NCBI GenBank assembly: GCA_910583835.1 | Contig: CAJTYM010000014.1 | Location: forward strand, 1-64,000 | DNA: 64,000 bases | Reading direction: 5' to 3' | Origin: an uncultured Lachnospiraceae bacterium | GTDB taxonomy: Bacteria > Bacillota > Clostridia > Lachnospirales > Lachnospiraceae | In this document: in pieces, positions 26,801 to 35,545 of the stretch | Layout of the letters: every line of letters begins with the position of its first letter | How positions within the stretch are numbered: the stretch's first letter is position 1 | The notes under the pieces: model-generated | Told to the model about the DNA's origin: nothing | Databases searched by the model: none | The model's input: only the letters and a program-made list of their open reading frames with translations | Translations under genes and position numbers: made by a program

Positions 26801-26950
26801 AATCCTGCCTCCTTAAATTTTATTGTCGGGCAGTGCAATCCGCAAAACACTGCAGCCTTTCTGCCTTCCATAACTTCCTTCGGCTGCATAAAACAGGGAA
26901 TAAACCAATTTGCAGCGAACTGCTCTGTCAATGCGGTAAAATGAAGTCAA

Positions 26951-26973
26951 ATACCCCGCAGCAAGCTATGGGG
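26951..26973 (-). terminator. Weak hairpin below the chemoreceptor
   Basis: CCCC-GCAGC and GCTAT-GGGG arms pair imperfectly 13 bases below the stop of the chemoreceptor; the following minus-strand bases (TATTTGACTT) are only partly T-rich. Confidence 0.4.
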
Positions 26974-26985
26974 CATGACCTACAA

Positions 26986-29016
26986 TCAGTTAAGTTCAAA
27001 CTTCTGTACCATTTGATTCAGTACTTCGGCTTGTGAAGCCAGTTCTTCCGATGTTGCGGAGGTTTCCTGAGAGGCAGCGGAGTTATCCTCCACCCCACGA
27101 GCAATCTCTTCAATCCCGATGCGGAGCTGGTTCATGTTTTGTGCCTGAATGGCAGCATTTTCAGCCGTCTCCTGTATCATTTCATTTACATGTGCAATGG
27201 CGGCTACTGATTCCTCGAGCGATTCCATGGCGCCAGAGGCAATCGCATTTCCTTTGCGGATTTCTTCCATGGAAATTTCAATCAGTTCTTTTGTTGTATT
27301 TGCTGCTTCGGAACTTTCCAGCGCCAGTTTGCCAATTTCATCTGCGACCACAGCAAATCCTCTTCCAGCCTCGCCTGCCCGGGCAGCCTCTATGGAAGCG
27401 TTTAGGGAAAGAAGATTAGTCTGCGATGCAATATCTTCAATCGTCTGGATGATGCCTACAACCTGCTGGGAGGTTTCATGTATCTTGTCCATGGCATCCA
27501 TCATCTGCTGCATTTTTTCCTGATTCTGCTCAATGAGCATAGCGGCCTGTGTGGTAGCATCGGCAGATGCCTCCGCTCCTTTGCGGCTGTCTTCTACCTG
27601 CTCGGCAACGGTGGCCGTAGTCGCCGTAAGCTGTTCAACGGATGAGGCCTGGTTCTGCGCCCCTTCTGCCAGAATCTGGGAAGCGGATGCAAGCTCTGAG
27701 GCTCCGACGGATACATGTTCCGAACTTTCGTTGATTCCGGTCATTACCTGGCTCATGGAATCAGAGATATTGAGAAGGGCTGTCTTTATTTTCTGGAATT
27801 CTCCCACATAGTCGTTCTTCAGGGCAATGCTCAGCCTTCCATCGGCAATTTCGGCCAGAACTTCAGCCGTCTCATCTATGTATACGATATATTCTTTCAG
27901 TCTGCTGACTGTTTTCTGGATGGAAGCGCCCAGTTCACCGATTTCATTCTCGCTTGTAATATGAAGGCTTACATCCAAATCCCCGGCAGCAAGCTGCTGT
28001 GCGGTGTGGTTAAGTTCCAGAATGGGCCGCGTAATGCCAGCGGAAATCTTCCGGATGCTGAGGGTGATGAGCACAATACCGGCAGCAAAGAGGACAATCA
28101 GTGCAATCACCATGAGAACCAGCGTTGCATAATATTCCGACATTGGCAGACAGCTAAGCACAACATAGCCGATGCCCTCGGCATGCTGCAGGTAGCCGAA
28201 CTTTGTCGTACCACCCGACTTATATTTTAGGAATTTATCCTGATCGGATGTAACTGCGTTGACAACGCTTTGGGATATGTCAATATCCTGTATATTCTGC
28301 TGGATTATGTCATTCTGGGGATGGTAAAGAAAAGTTCCGCTTGCAGTGAGCAACAGGACGTATCCCTTGCTGCCAATCTTATATTCACTCATGATTTCCG
28401 TCATATGGTCTAAGGCGATATCTATGCCTACCGCCCCCAGGGCATTTTCACCGGCATCGTCATAAACCGGGGACACAGCGCTTAAAATCATTTTACCGGA
28501 TGCTGAATCCACATATGGCTCCGTGAGAACGGTCTGCTTTGCCTCAACGCAGCCATACCACTCGCGCCCAGTGACGTCCCAGCCTTCCTCGGTTGTAAAG
28601 CCATCCGACTGCGTAAGCACGCTTGCGTCCAAATCAGCGATCCATACAGATAGGATATTTTCCGTATCAGTATTGGCAATGTTCAGAAGATTTTGGGCAA
28701 CTGCCTCCATCTTCTCGGCTTTTAAAATATTATCGCCAGCTTTCGTCTCCGTCATAACGTGCTTGATTTCCGGATTGACGGCAAGCTGTTCTGCGCATTT
28801 GGAATATTTTTCCAAAAATCCAATCAACTGGTTCGTAGCGGCATTGGATTCTTCCGTCAGCTCCGTTTTTTTGGAGGAAATGCTCAGCCATCCAATCATG
28901 CATGTTGCAACAACCGCTATCAACAGAAATACCAGCACGACGCAGCCGCCGATTTGGCGGAGGATTTCATCGGCAATCCGTTTTTTGGCCGCTGCAGGGT
29001 TCTTTTGTTTTTTCAT
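26986..29016 (-). CDS. Methyl-accepting chemotaxis protein with Cache sensor
   Basis: 676 residues. One transmembrane helix at about 22-46, an extracytoplasmic double-Cache-type sensor (about 50-300, with WVADLDASVLTQSDG and EWYGCVEAKQTVLTEPYVD), a second helix near 305-330, then HAMP and a long methyl-accepting signalling domain. The hairpin tip is intact: EDIASQTNLLSLNASIEAARAGEAGRGFAVVADEI. The protein binds a small extracellular ligand, often an amino or organic acid for such sensors, and controls CheA. There is no CheR-tethering pentapeptide at the end (KFELN). The start at 29016 has GGAGGTTAT upstream. Standing alone, it needs che genes elsewhere. Confidence 0.9.
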   Translation of the reverse strand: MKKQKNPAAAKKRIADEILRQIGGCVVLVFLLIAVVATCMIGWLSISSKKTELTEESNAATNQLIGFLEKYSKCAEQLAVNPEIKHVMTETKAGDNILKAEKMEAVAQNLLNIANTDTENILSVWIADLDASVLTQSDGFTTEEGWDVTGREWYGCVEAKQTVLTEPYVDSASGKMILSAVSPVYDDAGENALGAVGIDIALDHMTEIMSEYKIGSKGYVLLLTASGTFLYHPQNDIIQQNIQDIDISQSVVNAVTSDQDKFLKYKSGGTTKFGYLQHAEGIGYVVLSCLPMSEYYATLVLMVIALIVLFAAGIVLITLSIRKISAGITRPILELNHTAQQLAAGDLDVSLHITSENEIGELGASIQKTVSRLKEYIVYIDETAEVLAEIADGRLSIALKNDYVGEFQKIKTALLNISDSMSQVMTGINESSEHVSVGASELASASQILAEGAQNQASSVEQLTATTATVAEQVEDSRKGAEASADATTQAAMLIEQNQEKMQQMMDAMDKIHETSQQVVGIIQTIEDIASQTNLLSLNASIEAARAGEAGRGFAVVADEIGKLALESSEAANTTKELIEISMEEIRKGNAIASGAMESLEESVAAIAHVNEMIQETAENAAIQAQNMNQLRIGIEEIARGVEDNSAASQETSATSEELASQAEVLNQMVQKFELN

Positions 29017-29169
29017 AATGATAACCTCCCAATGTATATTCTTTTTTTATTATATTCCTATTTGCAGTTCAGCACAATAAAAATTTCGCGGTTTATCAAG
29101 AAACCAGCAGACACGCGCAAGATAGAACTGAATTGCATTTTTACCATTTTATGTCCCAAACGCCAAAAT

Positions 29170-29198
29170 AGGCTATACGGTTCCTACCCATATAGCCT
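29170..29198 (-). terminator. Terminator after the SDR gene
   Basis: AGGCTATA (29170-29177) and TATAGCCT (29191-29198), extended by a GG/CC pair, form a stem. On the minus strand it is followed by ATTTT. It lies about 75 bases below the SDR stop. Confidence 0.55.
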
Positions 29199-29274
29199 TA
29201 TATTCCGACACCAGAGAGTATTGAAAAAACATAAAGAAACTTAATATCTGTTGTACTTAAAACACCAATGGTTC

Positions 29275-30018
29275 TTACGCCCTCATCGCTCCATCGACTG
29301 AGAGCACTTCCCCAGTCACATAACTTGCCATGTCGCTTGCAAGAAACACAAATGCATTTGCCACGTCTTCAGGCTCCCCAATCCTGCGGAGGGGAATTGC
29401 TGCCGCCATTGGCTCAATCATTTCTTTGGGCAGGGCCGCTACCATATCTGTCCTCGTAATGCCAGGCGCAACCGCATTCACGCGGATGTTGCTTGGTCCT
29501 AATTCCCTTGCTAGGGAAAGCGTCAGCCCGTTGACCGCGAATTTACTTGTTGGGTAGGCAACCCCTCCCGGCTGTCCGCTGATGCTTACCATGGAACTTG
29601 TATTGATAATGCAGCCGCCGCCCTGTTCTTTCATAATCTTTACGGTTGGCCGAATGGCATAAAAAATGGAATTCACATTCAGGCTGATAACCTTTTCAAA
29701 CTGTCCCTGTTCATAATTATCAACCTTTGTGCTGTCGGAAATTCCGGCATTATTCACCAGAATGTCAATTCTTCCGAACTTTTCTTTCACAGCTTCTATT
29801 GCTTCCTCCACGTTCCTGGCATCAGAAAGATCCGGATAAGCGCCGTCTACTTCCCAGTCTGGATTCTCATTTCTTAAAGATGAAAGCGCCTTGTCTACCG
29901 TTTCTTTTCTGGAACCAAACAGGACTACTTTGGCCCCATTTTCTAAATATTTTTTTACAATTGCAAATCCAATCCCGCGTGTTCCTCCTGTTACGACTGC
30001 CGTTTTGCCTCTTAACAT
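29275..30018 (-). CDS. Short-chain dehydrogenase/reductase (FabG or hydroxysteroid dehydrogenase type)
   Basis: 247 residues, the usual length of classical SDRs. The nucleotide-binding TGGTRGIGFA is at about 10-19, NNAGIS near 92, catalytic Ser in NTSSMVS, and the YxxxK pair in YPTSKFA at about 155. The end, MASYVTGEVLSVDGAMRA, is the usual C-terminus. An Arg/Ser pair after strand two (FGSRKE) would favour NADP(H). It has more than general likeness to clostridial BaiA-type bile-acid dehydrogenases (GGTRGIGFA, NGAKVVLFG), but also to FabG; sequence reading cannot decide. It has its own upstream region and terminator, so it looks monocistronic. Confidence 0.8.
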   Translation of the reverse strand: MLRGKTAVVTGGTRGIGFAIVKKYLENGAKVVLFGSRKETVDKALSSLRNENPDWEVDGAYPDLSDARNVEEAIEAVKEKFGRIDILVNNAGISDSTKVDNYEQGQFEKVISLNVNSIFYAIRPTVKIMKEQGGGCIINTSSMVSISGQPGGVAYPTSKFAVNGLTLSLARELGPSNIRVNAVAPGITRTDMVAALPKEMIEPMAAAIPLRRIGEPEDVANAFVFLASDMASYVTGEVLSVDGAMRA

Positions 30019-30246
30019 ATTATTTCCTCCTAATTAAAATTAATCTTGTCTAAATTTGATACCTTATTTCATTATCTCACACTTTTCCTTAAAATAATAT
30101 ATCTTTTCAGAGAATTTACCGTTAAGGTGTAGTTCAGCCTTTAAAATATTTTTTACAGTTTCCACAGCGGCTATCTGCTCCCACATATAAAAATATTTAT
30201 GCGACATTTGCCATGTCATCGGAAAGCAATAAATAATAGGTGCTTA

Positions 30247-30807
30247 TCAAATAGTTAATTCCATTCGCTTTTTTGCTATTTCGCAAAAAACCTCCCTGAC
30301 CATCTCATACTTAGATGAATCGCGTAGGATTGCGGAAGGGTGGTAGGTCGCGGTCAGCGCACAGTTTTTGCGGTAAATCCACGTACCATGCTGCCTGGTA
30401 ATTCTAAAATCCGCGGAAATAATGCGCTGTGCGGCGACACGCCCCAGGCAGACTATGATTTTAGGCTTTAGAAGATAAGTCTCATATTTGAGGTAGGGAA
30501 AGCATGCTTCTTTCTCCTCGTTTTGGGGATCACGGTTTCCTGGAGGGTGGCATTTTACAATATTGGTAATGTAAATTTCTTCCCTAGTCAGCCCGCAATC
30601 CCGCAGAAGGCTGTCCAAAATTTCCCCGGAGCGTCCGACAAACGGAATCCCCTGCTGGTCTTCCTGCCCGCCGGGAGCTTCGGCAATCAGCATAATATCT
30701 GCCTGGCGGCTTCCACGACCCATGACGGGTCGGTTTCTGGTCCTGCTCAGTGGACAGCAGGTACAGGCGGCGATATGCTGTTCTATGTCGTTCCATGTGT
30801 ATTGCAT
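30247..30807 (-). CDS. Family 4 (iron-sulfur) uracil-DNA glycosylase
   Basis: 186 residues. The first cluster cysteines are C15-x2-C18 (CTCCPLSRTRN), the others in VKCHPPGNRDP and EACFPYL. Motif A is AEAPGGQEDQQGIPFVGRSG, motif B is TYHPSAILRD. These define the family 4 UDG fold, which removes uracil from DNA and starts base-excision repair. The first residue of motif A is A where G is more common (GEAPG); the rest is intact. It lies 45 bases downstream of the SIR2-TPR gene on the same strand, without an obvious terminator, so it may be transcribed with that operon. Confidence 0.85.
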   Translation of the reverse strand: MQYTWNDIEQHIAACTCCPLSRTRNRPVMGRGSRQADIMLIAEAPGGQEDQQGIPFVGRSGEILDSLLRDCGLTREEIYITNIVKCHPPGNRDPQNEEKEACFPYLKYETYLLKPKIIVCLGRVAAQRIISADFRITRQHGTWIYRKNCALTATYHPSAILRDSSKYEMVREVFCEIAKKRMELTI

Positions 30808-30852
30808 AGGTTCTCCTTACTGCGATTCTGCTTGTTCTTGACCTGTTTGTCC

Positions 30853-32325
30853 CTAAATGTCTTGGTACTCTGTATTACCATGCTCTAACTCTAAAACTCT
30901 CCACACTTCTTTGTTAGCCTCTTCATAGCGTCCCAGTTTTTGCAATGTCATCCTTAAACTATCATGATACTTTGCATTATCTGGCTCCACTTCCAATGCT
31001 TTCTGCTTCTGCTCCAATGCTTCCTCATAACGCCCCAATTTATGAAGCGTTTTTCCAAGGCTATAATGGTAAAACGCATTATGTGGTTCCAGTTCTACTG
31101 CTCTATGAACCTCCTTTAACGCCGCTTCATAACCTTCCAGTTTATGAAAAACACTTCCCAACCAATAATGATAACGCGCATTTTGAGGATTTTTCTCTAT
31201 CAGTTTCTTGAAAATCTCCATTGCCATCTGATATTGTCCCAAATAAACTAATGCCACCGCCTCACGAAATAAATCCTGTGATTCTGTCTGGCTCGTGATG
31301 TTCTGGACCGCCTGCCTTACTTCCGCTGTTTCAGGCATCTGATTGTCTGTAATATCATTTTCTTCCTGACTGATTTTCTTGTTGATGGATGTCTGTTCTG
31401 TAAAACTATCAATGGCATCGGACAACATTTTGAATCGCTTTTCTGCATCGCTGATAAAATCTTCTTTGGAAGGCAGCTTATACTCAAAAATGTCTCCCAA
31501 CAGGTACAGCACCTCGTCAAAGCCATTGTGTTTGACTAGATACCCTTCTGATTGGTCAAGGAATTTCTCTACAGTTTCACTCATCTTATCGGTCTTATAG
31601 ATCATCCAATAGGGAAACGTTCCGTTTCCATCCGAAAATATTTCGTTATTTTGAATTAAATAATCCATCAGGCTACGGTCGTTTCCTGCATAGCCTATAA
31701 AAATCGGATAATACTCCGAAAAGACAATATCCAACGCTTTTTTCCAGTTATCGTGCAATGCATCCAGTTCCGATCCCCTGTTTTTCGGTTCTAAGAGAAG
31801 ATCCCGATGGATTTTTATGATTGTCGGTCTGTTAATCTCTTTCGTTATGTAATGAGCCAGGCTCTCATGCCCAATGACCAGAGGAATCATATTTTCGTAA
31901 TAATTTACCGCGTCTTCCAACAGATGGTCAAAATTAGTGGTTATCACTACATTATGCCTTGTATGCGTCAATATATAGGAAAGCATGACATATCCGATAC
32001 TCGGCTTTGCGGATTCCATTATTTTTTCCAGATAATTATAACCGTCAATTGCCCGCTTAAAACGCCGTTCATAATATTGGCTATAAAACTCATATTTGTT
32101 GTTATCATTTATGCCTAATTGTTCTTTCCATGCCAGATGCGATTTGCTGTTTCTTTCCAGCAAATCTTTCTCCCATATATTTACCAAATCCTGCCCCGAC
32201 TTTATGCCGGATGATTTGGAGGCTCCTGCCCCAAGCACAAAGCAGAATTTTCTTGGATGCGGACCGCTGGAAACCTCTTTCATCTCTTTCACAAATCCAC
32301 TTAACGTAATCTCTTCATAATTCAT
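30853..32325 (-). CDS. SIR2-like NADase-type protein with C-terminal TPR repeats
   Basis: 490 residues from the ATG at 32325, which has GGAGAAGG upstream; the frame opens at 32352 inside the previous gene. The SIR2 core runs from about 25 to 275: CFVLGAGASKSSG with the NAD-binding glycine loop at 32-34, ITTNFDHLL with the family Asn and Asp, KIHRDLLLEP in the usual KxHG position, and FIGYAGNDRSL. Residues about 345-480 hold at least three 34-residue TPR units (for example HYWLGSVFHKLEGYEAALKE). SIR2 proteins of this type deplete NAD+ on phage infection. No SLOG domain, so it is not ThsA. Last gene of the TIR operon. Confidence 0.8.
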   Translation of the reverse strand: MNYEEITLSGFVKEMKEVSSGPHPRKFCFVLGAGASKSSGIKSGQDLVNIWEKDLLERNSKSHLAWKEQLGINDNNKYEFYSQYYERRFKRAIDGYNYLEKIMESAKPSIGYVMLSYILTHTRHNVVITTNFDHLLEDAVNYYENMIPLVIGHESLAHYITKEINRPTIIKIHRDLLLEPKNRGSELDALHDNWKKALDIVFSEYYPIFIGYAGNDRSLMDYLIQNNEIFSDGNGTFPYWMIYKTDKMSETVEKFLDQSEGYLVKHNGFDEVLYLLGDIFEYKLPSKEDFISDAEKRFKMLSDAIDSFTEQTSINKKISQEENDITDNQMPETAEVRQAVQNITSQTESQDLFREAVALVYLGQYQMAMEIFKKLIEKNPQNARYHYWLGSVFHKLEGYEAALKEVHRAVELEPHNAFYHYSLGKTLHKLGRYEEALEQKQKALEVEPDNAKYHDSLRMTLQKLGRYEEANKEVWRVLELEHGNTEYQDI

Positions 32326-32341
32326 TTTTATACCTTCTCCA

Positions 32342-33163
32342 TCAACCTTCATCCTCCTGTGCTACAATCGCCGCCAGCTGATTGCCGTCAACCAGCTTGC
32401 CACTCAACCAGCCCTCTGCATTATCTATTACATCACGAACCCGCAGCCAGTACCGTTCCCCATCATAAAAACACTCCTGCAGATAGAGAATCTGGGAATT
32501 TCCATTCACACGGCTTACAATATTCCCATCATCGCCCAAGTACGGTTCACTCCTGATATTTGCCCCATCTTTTCCCTCATCGTTCAATTGGATATAGACA
32601 GGCTCCGCCTCTTCCGGCTCAGTTTCCAGCTCTTCGTCTGCAGCCGTCTCTTCCTCGTCCTCCCTTTTTACAAACAGCGGCGGATACTGTTCACAGCCCT
32701 GGGAGCAAAACGCCTCAATCTGCCGGAAAAAAACTTTGACATTTTCTGCGCCGCTTAAATATTCTTCCGATACATATCTGGAAAACGGCAAATCCACAAA
32801 CACAGCCAGAAAATATATGGCAATGACGGCAAGGACAAGCAGTATCCTGCGCCTGGGATGAGTTCTTTTACTGGCTGTTCCCTTTGTCTTTTTCTGCAGC
32901 CAGTCAATCATACGATTGTCCATCGCCACCGCCCACGCTTGCTCCCTTCCCACGATGTATACGGCCTCTTTGACGATGACGCACCACAATTTTGCCAAAT
33001 GGATTCTCAGCTTACATTTGTCTGCAACAATACGCAGCCCCTTCAATACCAGACACAGGACGATGACAAAAAATGCAAGTTCGAAGAAAAAACGTAGCGG
33101 CCAGCTTAGCTGGTAGAAACTCTGCCACGCCCCATAGTAATATTTTAACCACACATCGCTCAT
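32342..33163 (-). CDS. Two-TM membrane protein with C-terminal SH3-like domain
   Basis: 273 residues. Two hydrophobic segments at about 16-45 and 105-130 flank a basic cytoplasmic loop (SKRTHPRRR). The rest would lie outside the cell or, less likely, inside. An acidic linker (EEEAEPVYIQ region) leads to a bacterial SH3_3-type domain (about 200-265: DGANIRSEPYLGDDGNIVSRV, WLRVRD, AEGWLSGKLV). Such domains bind peptidoglycan or peptides. Its start overlaps the stop of the SPFH-like gene (four bases) and the SIR2 gene begins 16 bases after its stop, so it belongs to the operon. Suggested role: membrane anchor or envelope sensor of the system. No known family. Confidence 0.7.
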   Translation of the reverse strand: MSDVWLKYYYGAWQSFYQLSWPLRFFFELAFFVIVLCLVLKGLRIVADKCKLRIHLAKLWCVIVKEAVYIVGREQAWAVAMDNRMIDWLQKKTKGTASKRTHPRRRILLVLAVIAIYFLAVFVDLPFSRYVSEEYLSGAENVKVFFRQIEAFCSQGCEQYPPLFVKREDEEETAADEELETEPEEAEPVYIQLNDEGKDGANIRSEPYLGDDGNIVSRVNGNSQILYLQECFYDGERYWLRVRDVIDNAEGWLSGKLVDGNQLAAIVAQEDEG

Positions 33164-34155
33164 AGGAAATCACCATCGGCAGGCGTCACTGTCTCCTCAT
33201 CTTCCTGGGCAGCGTATGTCCTATCCGCCTGTCCGCTGCTGTGCATTTCCAGCCCACCTCCGCTGCCGGCAGGCTGCTTCTGTTCTATTTCTCCAAATTG
33301 CCGGTTGGACAAGATGTCATTGATTTTGACCATAATCTCATCTGTGGGAATCAGGTCGCTTTCCATAGCCACCTTGAGCATATCCATCTCTTCCGCCCTG
33401 GCTTTCATGATATAACTGTACAATTCCTTGCCATCAATCTTGCCTTCCAAATATTCATTGGCAACAGGCCCTAAGGTGCCAAAATTCTGCAGCAGCATCT
33501 TAATCTGCTCAATCTGCTTCATCTTCAAGGCACTTTCACTCTCAGCAATTTCTGCCGTATGATGATTGGCAGCAATCTGCACATTCTTCCGATTGCCGGA
33601 AAGATGGATATCCACTGCCGACTGCCTGTCAGAGTTCCATATCTTCTCAGCCTCCGCATCCAATCCCACTTCCACCGTAACTCGCAGTCTTACCCCTGAA
33701 AATATCTTCAGTTCCCATCCAATCTCCTGGTCCAGTTCTCTCTGCAGTTCCCATCCCTGGTTTATCTGCCATTTTTTATGCTGCTTTACAATACATTTTT
33801 TTACAATGTAGCCCAGGGTATCTTCCTCCAGCCCTTCTCCAAAAAAATATTCCCGCACATCCTGAATTTCACAGGCAATACTGACATCGACCAGAAAACT
33901 GAAATCAATATTCGCCGTGACAACATGGAACTTCTGGGTAAATCCTTTTTTCCGCAAGGAAAATGTCACTTTCCTGTTATAATGTTCCCGCCGCACCGCA
34001 ACGGAAGAATATTTTCCCCCCTGGCTGATGACCATACTCTTCTTTGGGCCGGCGCCCTCCTGATAAAGCAGAAAACATTCGCCCTCGTTTGGCTGTGGTA
34101 CCTTTTCTGTAAGCTTTAAACTGAAACTTTCTTCCCTTATTACAAACTCACGCAT
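33160..34155 (-). CDS. SPFH/band-7-like protein
   Basis: 331 residues from the ATG at 34155, with AGGAGGG upstream; the frame extends to 34236 inside the previous gene. The middle has SPFH-like features: VVTANIDFSFLVDVSIACEIQDV followed by a long helix containing YIVKKCIVKQHKKWQ, VRLRVTVEVGLDAEAEKI, then a helical stretch (about 200-290) with polar repeats typical of flotillin-type coiled coils. There is no transmembrane segment at the N-terminus. SPFH proteins form membrane-linked ring scaffolds. The C-terminal 40 residues are polar and disordered. It sits between the helical protein and the SH3 membrane protein. The SPFH assignment comes from pattern only and should be tested by profile search. 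Confidence 0.55.
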   Translation of the reverse strand: MREFVIREESFSLKLTEKVPQPNEGECFLLYQEGAGPKKSMVISQGGKYSSVAVRREHYNRKVTFSLRKKGFTQKFHVVTANIDFSFLVDVSIACEIQDVREYFFGEGLEEDTLGYIVKKCIVKQHKKWQINQGWELQRELDQEIGWELKIFSGVRLRVTVEVGLDAEAEKIWNSDRQSAVDIHLSGNRKNVQIAANHHTAEIAESESALKMKQIEQIKMLLQNFGTLGPVANEYLEGKIDGKELYSYIMKARAEEMDMLKVAMESDLIPTDEIMVKINDILSNRQFGEIEQKQPAGSGGGLEMHSSGQADRTYAAQEDEETVTPADGDFL

Positions 34156-35545
34156 CTCTCGCCCTCCTATGTATTTTGCTGCAGATATCCTGCCGCATTT
34201 CTTTTGGATAAACCTCTCCCAACACCTTATCTGCAAACCGTTCCACGCTGTAGCCGGACTTTGTTCCCGCTATCTTAACATCATACCTTGCCAGCAGGTC
34301 ATAGACCAACTGCCGGTAATGCCCGCACTCCCAAACCAGACGCCATAAAAAGCAGAGCTTGTCCGATACTTGATGTTTGGCCGTGCACAGCATGATGAAA
34401 ATAACTTCTTCCCCTTTCTGGGGCCTTGCCTGACTGACGTCAATCGCAAACAGCCGAAGGAACAGTTCGAACACATTCCGCCTCTGCCTCTGGGAATCCT
34501 GTGTATTCACCACATCCTCCAACGTCTCAATCAGCATTCTGTAAAATGTAAATGAACGGATGCCCGCTCCCATAAAATCATATAGCCCCGACCGGTATTT
34601 CAAGGAAACTTTTTCTTGGATTTCACGCAATGTCCCCTGAATATAATTCTCAACGATATCCCGCATAATATCATTCTTATCATTTAACTGCGCACATACA
34701 AACAGGGCTGTCAGCAGATGATGTATCCGCTCTTCCCTGCTCCATACACGCAGCAAATTGTACACATTTCGCTTATGTTCCTCCCTTTGATTGAGAAGAA
34801 TCAATATCTGTCCCACCATCATGTCCGTGGAAATGTTTTTATTGGCAGAAACCTGAGGGACTACCTCATGTAAAAAATATATAAAATCCTCTCCGGCAAG
34901 GAATCCCATGACTTCCAGCGCTCTCTTCGACATGGTCAGCGGCCGATGCATATTGTAACTTTGCAGCCAGGAAATAATATTCTGATGCAGCTGCGGGTAC
35001 TGCTGCCAAATATATCTGAGTATTGTCTCCCGATAGTGCGGGTCAGTGAAATGCACAACATCTATGGACGTAATTCCTATATAAGTGTTCATCTCACCTT
35101 TGCATATTTCTGCACTGAACTGCCGCAGTATTTCCTCCTGGGCATGGACATTATCTTTCTCTTCCGAATATGGAAAAGACTCATAAAGCCGCTGGGCTGC
35201 CCCGATTACCCAAGTATAAGGCAGGGAATCAAAAGCTGCCGCAGCAGCCATCAGGGACATGGCATAGGAAGCATAATTATCCGCCAGCCACCTGGGCAGG
35301 CCGCCCTCTTCCTCAAACACGCTTCCCGTCCGGGATTTATCACCGGAGGCGTCCGCCCCAACATGAATGGTCTCAAACTGGGCGTCATCGCCAGCCATGA
35401 CGCCATGGTTATTATAAATTCTATACTGGATATACACATTCGCCTTATCCGACTGTTCCTGGGCATATTCCGTTATTTTTTCTATAGAATCGCCATCCGG
35501 TTCATTTTTTTGTTCCTGTTGCTTTTCTTCTTCCCCATTCATCAT
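34148..35545 (-). CDS. Helical protein of unknown function between TIR and SPFH-like genes
   Basis: 465 residues. Translation is coupled: the ATG at 35545 overlaps the TGA of the TIR gene, with GGGGAG upstream. The first 35 residues are Glu/Gln-rich. Residues 37-64 (YIQYRIYNNHGVMAGDDAQFETIHVG) form a short beta-rich, glycine-containing element that looks like a linker or interaction peptide. From about 85 to the end the protein is alpha-helical with Leu and aromatic spacing like a HEAT-type solenoid, though I see no clean repeat. No P-loop, no protease or nuclease motif, no membrane segment. Suggested role: scaffold or sensor linking the TIR enzyme to the rest. I do not recognise a family. 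Confidence 0.65.
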   Translation of the reverse strand: MMNGEEEKQQEQKNEPDGDSIEKITEYAQEQSDKANVYIQYRIYNNHGVMAGDDAQFETIHVGADASGDKSRTGSVFEEEGGLPRWLADNYASYAMSLMAAAAAFDSLPYTWVIGAAQRLYESFPYSEEKDNVHAQEEILRQFSAEICKGEMNTYIGITSIDVVHFTDPHYRETILRYIWQQYPQLHQNIISWLQSYNMHRPLTMSKRALEVMGFLAGEDFIYFLHEVVPQVSANKNISTDMMVGQILILLNQREEHKRNVYNLLRVWSREERIHHLLTALFVCAQLNDKNDIMRDIVENYIQGTLREIQEKVSLKYRSGLYDFMGAGIRSFTFYRMLIETLEDVVNTQDSQRQRRNVFELFLRLFAIDVSQARPQKGEEVIFIMLCTAKHQVSDKLCFLWRLVWECGHYRQLVYDLLARYDVKIAGTKSGYSVERFADKVLGEVYPKEMRQDICSKIHRRARDA

